NCBI RefSeq assembly: GCF_001039355.2
Contig: NW_019775526.1
Coordinates: 242,053-277,367, forward strand
From: Lingula anatina
Lineage: Eukaryota; Brachiopoda; Lingulata; Lingulida; Lingulidae
Direction of reading: 5' to 3'
DNA length: 35,315 bases
The notes beneath the pieces are model-generated. The model was given only the letters and a program-made list of their open reading frames with translations. It was not told the origin of the DNA and made no database searches. The translations under genes were made by a program, and so were the position numbers. Below are positions 1 through 9,298 of the stretch, one piece after another (position 1 is the stretch's first letter; each line of letters begins with the position of its first letter).

Positions 1-440
1 GCAGATGAAGGCTACCTGCACGTGCGCCATAGACACTGATCGGCTGTCGTCTCAGTTTCAGTGCACGGAAAGGAGCAACGGTAACACTAAGCTTCCATAG
101 TAAAGGTTATCTGGCCGTGGCAGACGCTAATCGTCGGCCGTCTCTCCCTCCGTCCACTCCCGTTCTGAGCGCCAGGATCGTTTTTGAAAAACGACACTAG
201 TTTCTGGCTGCCAGAATCGCTTTTGAAAAACGACACTACTGATAACGATGCTGTTTTGCGGCCTTAAACAACAGCACCGCTCTATCTATGGGCCATACAC
301 AGTGATCGGGTGAAAGTACGTGTATACCTTTGGTCGCAATTACCGACACTCACACAATCATACATCATGGTAATTCTAAATAGATCGTCGGGAGAAGATA
401 ACAGAAGGCCTAGCGACGAACAGACAATTTCTGGTCAAAA
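1..440. other. non-coding left edge
   Basis: No open frame or recognisable RNA is seen here. The stretch is more GC-rich than the following kilobases and holds a short tandem repeat, described separately. It lies beyond the 3' side of the minus-strand LINE remnant and may be host sequence or another repeat. Confidence 0.5.
171..248. repeat. 39-bp tandem repeat, two copies
   Basis: Two copies with 39-bp spacing (171-209 and 210-248) match over about 30 bp. Each contains a self-complementary core of the form TCG-TTTTTGAAAAACGA that could form a short hairpin. The function is unknown. Confidence 0.6.
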
Positions 441-451
441 TTGACAGAATT

Positions 452-558
452 CCATGAAATTCGAACTTTCGGATGTTCTGAGCACCTCCTTTTCATGAAT
501 TTCGGCCAGAACGATCTTTTCCCAAATTTAATTATTTTCTACTGTTCGAAATTCATGG
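452..558. repeat. 15-bp inverted repeat at the LINE breakpoint
   Basis: CCATGAAATTCGAAC at 452-466 is matched on the opposite strand by GTTCGAAATTCATGG at 544-558, with one mismatch in 15. The right arm sits where similarity to LINE reverse transcriptase stops, so the repeat may relate to the rearrangement that removed the LINE 3' part. Confidence 0.5.
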
Positions 559-2477
559 CACATTACCGTAATGTTTTTATAAAAGGTTTTAATGTAATTT
601 ATTATGTCTGGACCGAAATTAAAGAAAATAAGAACTTGATTTAGAAAGTCCCATGATATACTATCGAATGCCTTCTCAAAATCTATTAGAAGTAATATTC
701 CAGGTACATGGTTTTCCTCAGTATATTGCATGAGATCATAGATTAAACGAGTATTTTCCCCTATGTATCTCCCTTTTAAGAAACCAGTCTGTTCTTTACT
801 TATCAGTTTATCCAATACCGTTTTTATTCTACTTGATACGACACCTGAGGCAATCTTGTAAACGGTATTCAATAGTGTAATAGGGCGCCAATTTTTTAAA
901 AATTGTTTTGGTCTATCCTCCTTCGGAATGCATGTTATGATTCCCTCCCTTTGGGTGACAGAGAGCTGCCCATGTGTAAGACCATAATTTAAAGATCGTA
1001 TGACAAAGGTCCCTACTTTCGCCCAAAAAAACTTTAAGAATTCCACAGTAAATCCGTCCGAACCTGGACTTTTATCACTTCTAATTTTTGTGAGGAATGT
1101 CTTGGCTTCAACATTAGTTATTGGACCTTCTAGGCTTTCCCTCTCATCTGTAGTCAGTTTTGGTACGTTAAAATCTTTTAAATTTGTTTGCCAATCAATA
1201 TTAGCACCCTGTGTATTTTCTGAGTACAATTTTTCGTAAAACTTTTTTGTTTCTTTTAAAATTTCATTCTGTTCAGTAATATATTCATTTTCACCAATCT
1301 GTAGTCGGGGAATAATTTTTTCTGTAAATCTTCTTTTTTCAAGGCTAAAAAATTATTTTGTGGATTTTTCTCCCTCAGTTAACCATTTCACGCGTGATCT
1401 AATAATACTACCTTTTAACCTTGCACTTCTCATCTCAACTAACTGTTGTTTTTTCCTTTCTAATTCTAGTTGAAGACGGGCATCACAATTTTCATAATCT
1501 TCTGTTAATTGTTCTATTTCTTTCATAAGCCCTTTTTCTACCTCTTGTAATTTTTTCTTTTTGAAACATGCATACGAAATAGTCGTTCCTCTTAAACGTA
1601 AAAGCAAAAGTTCTAGAAACATCTGATCATTCACCATAAACTGCAATTCCTGGTCAGGAATGTTGTCAACATTTTCAAGATTATATATAGGAATGCAATA
1701 TTCTTTTTTAAAATCTCGTATGGATTCATTAATTTTTTCGACATAGGTCATGTCATATAGGAGGGAATTATTAAATTTCCAAAGTCCTCTTCCTCGCTTA
1801 AAACTGTCAAATTTTACTTGAAGTTTAATTGGTGAGTGATCTGATCTATAACTAAGTAGAGTGCTAACTGAGACCAGATTTGGAACTAAATTATCTGAGG
1901 TGAGAAAAAAATCCAGCCTGGCTTGTTTAACTGGATTTCTTTTTCGCCAAGTGAAATTAGACACATTCCCATATAGTTCTCTATATGGGTCTACATAGCC
2001 GTTTTCTTTTATCATATTTAAGACACTTATTAGTGAATAATTATAGTAATCAGTATCTGGATTCAAAACCAGGTTAAAATCTCCACAAATTATTTGAAAT
2101 TCACTGTCCATTTCATCGATCTTTTTAAAAAGATTTTCAAAGAATGCGGGGTTATCAGTGTTAGGACCATAGATATTTGCAACTGTTACAATTTTATCAT
2201 CAACGTCAAATTTCAGAATAAGTATATTCCCGGATTCGTCCTTGAATTCCTGTAGCAATTTAAAATTTATGTTATTTTGTAGTAGAATTGAAGTATAAGA
2301 ACTGAAATAAGCTTCGTAACCCCATTCATTCCTTATCTGAGCTTCTATTTCATAAGTAAAATGTGTATCCTGTAAACAAAGGATATTACATTTCAAATTT
2401 CGTAAATATTGAAAGACGTCTTTTCTCTTCTCAAAACTCCCCATACCTTGACAGTTTACGCTGATAATTTCTACCAT
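528..2477 (-). pseudogene. LINE ORF2: endonuclease and partial reverse transcriptase, interrupted
   Basis: The first 374 codons (2477-1356) form an endonuclease/exonuclease/phosphatase domain: it opens with ISVNCQG, has QDTH, the IYGPN segment, CGDFN, and ends with RSDHSPI, the catalytic signatures of the LINE nickase. A TAA at 1353-1355 replaces the aromatic codon expected after GEKSTK, and the same frame then stays open to 528. It encodes the N-terminal half of reverse transcriptase, including the KSPGSDG, NWRPITLLN and LLIDFEKAFDS motifs; the last holds the first catalytic aspartate. Family similarity ends near position 555, before the YADD box. The element copy is dead for autonomous movement. 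Confidence 0.85.
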
Positions 2478-2531
2478 TTCAAGTTGTTAGCTATATTAAT
2501 ATTCCATATGACGAGTATACTGCAACATCGA

Positions 2532-3104
2532 CTAACGGGGTCTCCCTCGTCTTCCTCTCTCGGCACGGTCTGACAGGCTGCGAGCGCGTTGTTGACCCGT
2601 GGCATGAATCACATCTTGCTGAGTAGTATTTGTTCCACTTGCCGTGCTCTGATGCATGTCGGGTGGGATAAACTCACGATCGTCAATAAATAGTTTATCC
2701 ATCACCAAAACAGCCTTCTTTCCATCCCTTTTTGCTGCTTTCAAATGGGGCATCAAAAGCTTTCTCTTTTCATTGATCTCCTTCGGAAATTGTTCGTTTA
2801 CTCCAAAGGCTTTGCCAACTAAAGTGCGCGGCGCGGCTTTCCTCACCATCTCCCGATCTCGGAAGGATGAAAATTTTGCTACTATCGGTCGATGTCTACC
2901 ATTTCTTCTCTTTCCTATCCTGTGCACTCGATCAAAGTTTATGCCCTCGTCAAACCGCATCTCTTTTTTGAGGAAATTCTGTAATAAATTTTCCGGTAAT
3001 TCGTTGTTTTCCTCCTTAATTCCGGTGAAAACTAAATTGTCCCGCATCGACCTCGCCTGTAACATCACGTGGCGATCACGTAACTCATTCAGTTTTTCAG
3101 TCAT
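2532..3104 (-). pseudogene. LINE ORF1 protein fragment (L1 ORF1p-like)
   Basis: This 190-residue frame looks like the RRM plus C-terminal domain of L1-type ORF1 proteins, which trimerise, bind RNA and act as chaperones in retrotransposition. Family-like segments are SMRDNLVFTGIKE near residue 20, RVHRIG near residue 60 and RPIVAKFSSFRDRE near residue 75. The tail is basic (RERGRRGRPR type). The N-terminal coiled coil normally ahead of the RRM is absent, so the ORF is probably truncated, although its ATG is intact. It lies 54 nt upstream of ORF2, as in L1-type elements. No host function is implied. Confidence 0.8.
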
Positions 3105-6100
3105 TTTGAAATGACAATGTGTGTGGTTGGGGCGATCACAGTAGAGTGAATGTGGGGGCAGTCTTGCCTCTTGCTTGTATGAATGTCACAATAACATATT
3201 GAGTATTTGCCTTCTTATGCTTTTTTTTTGTGCTTTGATGTTTATTGATAGAAATGGCTTGCAAAATGACATGTTGAATACTTGATTCAGTATAGATAGA
3301 TATATTATGAGAGGGGGATAGGTCACTTTTGAGGATATGAAAGCCATTTTTTAGATATTCTGCATATTCCTTTTCATGCTATTTTTTTGCATTTTGATTT
3401 AAGTAAGATGAAAAAAAAAAAACAAAAATAAAGTAATATTTCGAAATTTCCATGAAAAAGGAGTGAAACTTGTATAAACTGATAAAAATATTTATCAGTT
3501 ATTCATTATTATCATGTACAAGAATGCCCAAAAAACAATTATAACAATTAAGATGTCAGTGTTACAAAGCTGAATATACATGTACATTGCCAAGTAGTGA
3601 GTAGCTTTTCATATCAATTTGTTGGTATATATCACTTGAACATATTTTTATTTTATCATAAAGTGAATAATATATCATGCCCAAGAAAAAGCTTAGCTAG
3701 GACAATTACCCATGTGTTTTCCTTGTGGTCCCTGTCCAAGGTGTGGGAAAGTCGATTTATAGTTGTTGGATGTTGATGTCAGTGAAAAGCAGTGTTATCT
3801 GCCCTGCATGTGTGTGCATGGGGTGAGTGTGGGGCCACACATGCTTGTAAATTATAGTTGTGAAAGATACAAAATTAAAAACCAACCACAAGCATCTTTT
3901 CAAAATTATGAATAGCAAATTTTGACTTTTAACATGTTTGCTCCTTTGGCAGGGTACAAATGTACGATATCAATATGGGGGAAAACTTGTTAGTCAAAAT
4001 AAGTTTTATTACATTTTTTTACCCCCATTTGTTGACCATTTGCAATACATACGTGCATACTGTGCATCATAAAATGCCAAGTGCAATAGTATTGTGTATA
4101 TGTTTTCAAATTGTGATAGCCATATCATAAGCAATTTTTTGTTAGAAGGAACAGTTTAGTTTTGTTTAAAATCTCCCACACACACAACACATGAGTTATA
4201 AGTATGTGAGGGAAAAATGTTTCATGAAAAAGAGAACATTGTATGAACAAAATTGCTCCTTTGTTTTAATTTATAAATATTGTGTACCAGTACAATAATT
4301 AGTGTATTATAGTTGTGAACACTGTGGTTTGTAGACTTCAGAGCTTCATTTAAAATGGGAATTTAATTGATTTGAAGATTTGCATGTTTGCCACTGCTCA
4401 GCTCTTGATGATGACCTCATTGATCAATATTGATACCTTTTTAGAGTACTATTTTAGATAATTCGATTGATACCAGCTTCCCTATTATCAAGATTGTGGT
4501 TTATATTTATACTGATTTTAGTGTGTGTTGTTGTTGTTGTGTGTGTGTAAAGATATATGCAGTTAGAAAAGTGTTTTTGAATGTTACTTTTTAAATCTTT
4601 TTAATGTTTTGATCTAATATTTTTCTAGGCTTGAAGAACATGAAAGGGACCAGGATTAATTATTTTGCCATTCCTTGGCAATTATGACAGAAGCTCAAGC
4701 ACCTATCATGAAGCACTGAAAATAAAGTTATTTAATCCTTTTAAAACTGAAAACATTGGTTACAGTTCTTTCTAATGAATAAAATACATTAAGAGATTCA
4801 TGTAATATCATTAAATGTGCAAGTTTTTTAATGAAGTTTGGCTGTGAAATCACCACTATGACACTTACAAATTCTAAATTCAAATGACTGGTACAGGACT
4901 AAGTGGTATCAGTGAAATAAATTGCTGATCCCAGGTAAATTTATAAAATTATAATAATTGTTTATATTGATCCTGTTTTTAAAAGGAGTAGTGTGTCCTG
5001 TGGCTATAACTGTATGTTATGATCAAGAAGTGTAAAATAATTGCCATATCAATGTGTTGCAAAAGTAAAAAATAATTTTTGCCACAAATATTCATGTATA
5101 TTTGCATCAGCTTTAATCCCTGTTGACTGTCACAATAATGATATTTTTGTTGATGATATTATGTTTTAAATGTTATATAGTTGTTCATATGTAATAAAGA
5201 GCAAATTCAGTTGATAAAAAAAGTCTTGTTTGTTTTGTTTTTATTAGTCTTTCAATAAAAAAACTGGCAGTGGGTGGCCTCATGTAATAGATAAATGCTT
5301 ATTTACAAAAAAAAAATGAAATGTTTATATTTTCATTTCCTCCATTCTTTCTGTGCAAGCTTCTCTTCTCTATATAGACAATATTGTGCGGGTGGGGAAT
5401 TCAAAACGAGGTTAGATTACAACTAGAATGTACTAAGTCAAAACGAGGCTGGTTTACGGTTGTTGCAAGTACGATTTTTTTTACATACACGGGTGTGAAT
5501 TGATTTGTGCCATTCCTGGATAACGGTAAAGTTCCTTACATGCTTACATTGACAGAAAGCTGAATAAATTTGCCACAACTTACTGATAATTCGAAGTTGG
5601 AACCTGTTCTCTAAGAATGCAAGTTGAAAGTTGAACTCCCGTTACAGTTTTGGTAAAACTTCGATTTCAAATTCACTTTTGAACACAAAATAGGGTTTAG
5701 ATTAACTCGAGGAACATCTCACATCATTTGAAATTTATTTCTAAAGATGACGGTATTCATAATAAAACTCTCATACCCTTAGTAGTCGAGATATTCTAAC
5801 GTTTCTGACACCCTATAAATCTCACAAAAATGCACACAATTCAAATTCTAGAACTTCCGGTTTGGTTAAAAGCCACCTAGCGGCAGACCGGTGGCTCCTG
5901 GGCTGTGTGGTAATATGTACAGTTGGTTATTGAAAAGAAAAACAATGTATCAATTATTTACAATTGTATCAAGTCTTACATTTTGCACAATGATTTGGAA
6001 TGCGCTATACCAGTAGTTGTAGAAGGCCGACAATCTACAGTACAATGTAACAATCTAGCTGATTCCTCTTCATATTTTCCACACTATTAGTATATATATA

Positions 6101-6307
6101 GCGTCTTAGCTACAATTCATAAACATTAAATTCTAAAATGCTGGAAGACCAAGGCATGGTTTAGTACGGTACTACAGCAATCACATCATGAAATAAACAT
6201 TAATTTTGGTGAACACGTGATTGACACTTTACCCACGGTACCAGTATATAGTTTCAGTTGATTGGTATTTTGATATTATGTAACCAGTGCTCCTCCTTAC
6301 TTTCCCA
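3105..6307. other. AT-rich intergenic region without a supported gene
   Basis: I see no convincing coding frame. Small items are a GT/GTT microsatellite at 4521-4548; a possible plus-strand 3' splice site near 4628 (pyrimidine-rich tract ending in TTTTCTAG) followed by a nine-codon frame and AATAAA signals near 4720 and 5193; and a short AGCCACC...GGTGGCT hairpin near 5870-5895. The minus-strand part next to 6308 should hold the 3' UTR of NLR gene A; an AATAAA on that strand lies at 5739-5734. Confidence 0.5.
4521..4548. repeat. GT/GTT microsatellite
   Basis: A short compound GT and GTT run. Confidence 0.8.
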
Positions 6308-9298
6308 TTATAGTTCCAATTTGCAATTTAGACTGCGGTCTGGCTGCGGGAGACTCTCCTTAAGGTCATTAAAGCTAAGATTCCAAGATGATACATGCTG
6401 GAAAGAGCTGGCAATGGCTTCTATCAGCTCACTGAGGCGGTCAACCATGTGCAGGAAATTACTAAACATGCTAATCTTCATTCCAGACTGCTCCGCCACT
6501 GCACTGAGAGATTGTATCAATGCTATCAGTGGACTGGTGATACCGTGGTACAGACCCAAGTTATTCGAACTGAATGAGAAGTACTTCAGCTTATTGTTGC
6601 GTTTCACACCTTGGCTCAGTTCACGCACGGCTTCACAGACATCCTGGCATATGTCATAGTTTGTTGTATCTTCACCCCTGGGACATCTACACCTGCTAAG
6701 CCCACACCTGGATTCCCCCTTGAATACCCTGTCCAGTCCCAGATGTTCCAGCCCTGGCACATGGTGAAGGTTCCTCCCCAGAAGCTGTACACCCACGGCA
6801 CTAAGAGGGATTAATCTAATATCTATATGAGTCAAATCATGACTGGTATTAGGTATTGCCCCCAGTTGAGGAAGTGGGTCTCTTGACATTAGGCCTATTG
6901 ATCTTCCATCAATTTCCATATCATCAGTTTCACAAATGAACTCCAAGTGTCCCATCTGTTGGATCACCTGGCAGTCTTGAACATTTATGTCTCCGACATA
7001 CATATATAACAGTTTTCCAGGGTTTTGTATTGATGATAGTGCTCCAATGTGTTTTATAGCTATTTCAAGTGTTTGAAGGTTAGGAGCTTTTGATAAAACA
7101 TGATTTAATGTATATTTGCAATCATCACAAGTGTAAGGTAAAGTACCCCAAAGTACCGCTACTAGTTCCTCGAACATGTCACACTTTCTGAGTAAAGATA
7201 AAAGTTTGTGCTTTGTTTGTATTGCTTGACTTCTCGTAAGTATATCGTCTGGTATTTCTGTAACTAACACGACGCTGTCAAGACTGACAGCAATCAAACC
7301 TTTGAACACACCAGAGTATATCTGTGGACTGGACAATAAAATGTCTACACTGTCGTACAAAACCTGTTGGAATCTGGGATCAGGGTGATAAAATGATCCA
7401 GGTATGCAAAGCACCGTGTGGCAGGAGATAAGCTCAGGGGGCAGCACTGTTTCCTGGGGACAGTAGGCATACCAGTGTTCAAGGAGGAGATCATTACACA
7501 ACTGGCTGCAACTGCTATATACGCGATTGGCCGATAAAAAGCCAGGGGAATGGAAATACTCCGTTCTAACAGCTTCAATGCTTTGTCTCAAAAGTAGGGA
7601 TTTCGCTCTGTGTAGCACGTGGACAGTTGCTCTCCTAGATAACCCACACAAAAAACGCAGCACAAAGCTCATGTTATAGAGTTTGTCAAGTGTGTCAAAG
7701 TTTTCCAACAATTGATCTAAAATGTTACTATCATTTTGGTCTAATTTCCTCGCCAGGTATTTTGCCGCAAAAAACTCCTGGATGGTTTTGTGTGGAAAAG
7801 TTACCTCGTGTTTAACATCAAGGCTACTGTGTACCTTACACTTGCTGAGGAGACCTAAACTATACAACTCCCTGATATGTAGAATTGTCTGCAGGTCCTT
7901 TTCTTTAAATATCAGACCCCCATCTGCTTTCACCAGCCCATCGTAAGCCAGCTTACCAAGGCTGATAAATGTTTCCTCAGATTTTCTAATAAGTTCTTCT
8001 GTTTCATCCTGTGTCCTGATGTCGTATCTTCGTCTTAAAAGGAACTGTATTAGTTTACTGTAAAGCAATGTATATGACGCTGGGAGGGATTTTGTCTCGG
8101 CGTCATTTTCCTGATCCTGTTCCCACATGAGACAAACAAACAATAAAAGTATTGGAATCCTCACCAGAGACATCAGCTTCTTTTTCTGTATGTAGCCTAC
8201 GAGACCGTTCCCTATGGACCATAACTTCTCATGATAATCTGTTCTTGACTTCAGACTCTTTAAATAGACTGACTTCAGTTCTAAGTACTCATCATATGTC
8301 TGTTTATCATTAAAGAATTTAGCAACATATTCAGCTATATTCTTTTCTGTTAGTCCAGTGATTTCACACACACTGTCCATTATTCTTCTGTTCAGTTTTT
8401 CTGCCTTCCACGGACGTGTTGTGATGACGGTGCACACATCCTGGTATCGTCTACGGTAAATGATGTCTGTGAACTCTTTGGAAGTGTTGATATCATATTC
8501 ATCATAACCATCGAAAACCAATAGAACATGATCAGTGTCATATTCTAGAGCTTGCATAACTTCATCTGTCACTGCTTTCCTATTTTCTGCTGAACAAGAG
8601 ATTTGCGTTTCAACTGCTTCCTTCAGTGTTTGGCCAGGCTGAATGCTTCGTAGATTAACTATTAAAAGATGTTTAAATTTCGAAAGTACTTCATCACTTC
8701 CCCCTAAACCCAATGTGGCATTTGCCCAGTCTGTTGCCATCTTCTGTGTAAATGTGGTCTTGCCGATGCCTGCTTTTCCTTTGACCAATATTCTCTTTGG
8801 TGTCTTCCCTTGTTCGGTATCTTTAAATATTGATGTATAGCACTGGATTGGAACAAAACTAGAACGTGCGGGATTCCGTTCCTCTTGTACCCACTGCAGG
8901 TTAACATAGACGTCATCTAAGTGCATTGTGTCGTCAGGGTCCCAGGGAAGACGCTGTATTTCACTCAAGTATTTAATGTAGAAAGACGCTATTTGATTTT
9001 TACTATTGCAAGCAGTCGCTTTTTCTTCTAACACATTTGCAAGTTCTTTCTTGTTGTGTTTTCTCAACACTTCAACAAATTTTTCAAATGCACGAGGACC
9101 ACATTTTGGTAGAATACGAAGAAATGCAAAAGCTTGATCATTTTCTGTTTCTTTAGCCATTACTTTTTCTGCATTGTCTTTACTGAATATGTTCGTGGCT
9201 ACCATGTCCCGAATGATGTCCTCAACTTGGAGATTTTCTGTAAGCATTTGTCTCATTTTCACCAACAGGTTTTTGTGTGTTGGTCTCATTATAGGTGC
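6308..9298 (-). CDS. NLR A exon 4: CARD-NACHT-LRR
   Basis: One long exon (2,991 nt with stop) after acceptor CATTTTCAG carries most of the receptor. It opens APIMRPTHKNLL and then shows a CARD-like six-helix pattern with FLRILPKCGPRAFEKFVEVL near its end. A conserved bridge (LPWDPDDTMHLDDVYVNLQW) leads to NACHT with P-loop GKAGIGKTT and Walker B FDGYDEY. After the HKTIQEFFAAKYLA helix come irregular LRRs (LQTLEI, LEHLGL, LKYFSFSSNNLG, SSWNLSFNDL). A Cys-rich insert, CGLSRCRCPRG followed by CQDVC, sits within the LRRs, and there is a CDDC pair further upstream. Such long single exons are common in expanded invertebrate NLR families. Confidence 0.93.
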   Translation of the reverse strand, partial: APIMRPTHKNLLVKMRQMLTENLQVEDIIRDMVATNIFSKDNAEKVMAKETENDQAFAFLRILPKCGPRAFEKFVEVLRKHNKKELANVLEEKATACNSKNQIASFYIKYLSEIQRLPWDPDDTMHLDDVYVNLQWVQEERNPARSSFVPIQCYTSIFKDTEQGKTPKRILVKGKAGIGKTTFTQKMATDWANATLGLGGSDEVLSKFKHLLIVNLRSIQPGQTLKEAVETQISCSAENRKAVTDEVMQALEYDTDHVLLVFDGYDEYDINTSKEFTDIIYRRRYQDVCTVITTRPWKAEKLNRRIMDSVCEITGLTEKNIAEYVAKFFNDKQTYDEYLELKSVYLKSLKSRTDYHEKLWSIGNGLVGYIQKKKLMSLVRIPILLLFVCLMWEQDQENDAETKSLPASYTLLYSKLIQFLLRRRYDIRTQDETEELIRKSEETFISLGKLAYDGLVKADGGLIFKEKDLQTILHIRELYSLGLLSKCKVHSSLDVKHEVTFPHKTIQEFFAAKYLARKLDQNDSNILDQLLENFDTLDKLYNMSFVLRFLCGLSRRATVHVLHRAKSLLLRQSIEAVRTEYFHSPGFLSANRVYSSCSQLCNDLLLEHWYAYCPQETVLPPELISCHTVLCIPGSFYHPDPRFQQVLYDSVDILLSSPQIYSGVFKGLIAVSLDSVVLVTEIPDDILTRSQAIQTKHKLLSLLRKCDMFEELVAVLWGTLPYTCDDCKYTLNHVLSKAPNLQTLEIAIKHIGALSSIQNPGKLLYMYVGDINVQDCQVIQQMGHLEFICETDDMEIDGRSIGLMSRDPLPQLGAIPNTSHDLTHIDIRLIPLSAVGVQLLGRNLHHVPGLEHLGLDRVFKGESRCGLSRCRCPRGEDTTNYDICQDVCEAVRELSQGVKRNNKLKYFSFSSNNLGLYHGITSPLIALIQSLSAVAEQSGMKISMFSNFLHMVDRLSELIEAIASSFQHVSSWNLSFNDLKESLPQPDRSLNCKLEL

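Larger units (their letters stand above)
528..3104 (-). mobile_element. decayed L1/Tx1-like non-LTR retrotransposon
   Basis: A LINE on the minus strand carries ORF1 (2532-3104) followed by ORF2 (2477 down to about 555) in the usual order. ORF1 resembles the L1 ORF1 nucleic-acid chaperone. ORF2 begins with an apurinic-type endonuclease and continues into reverse transcriptase. The copy is defective: ORF1 lacks the usual N-terminal coiled coil, ORF2 has an in-frame stop at 1353-1355, and the reverse transcriptase ends before its YADD box. Loss of the 3' part is not the usual 5' truncation of LINEs and points to a later deletion or rearrangement. No poly(A) tail or target duplication is evident. 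Confidence 0.88.

Noticed and set aside
4629-4725. Possible terminal exon with splice acceptor, short frame and AATAAA
   Set aside because: Only nine codons, and no upstream exon was found; a chance match is likely in AT-rich DNA.
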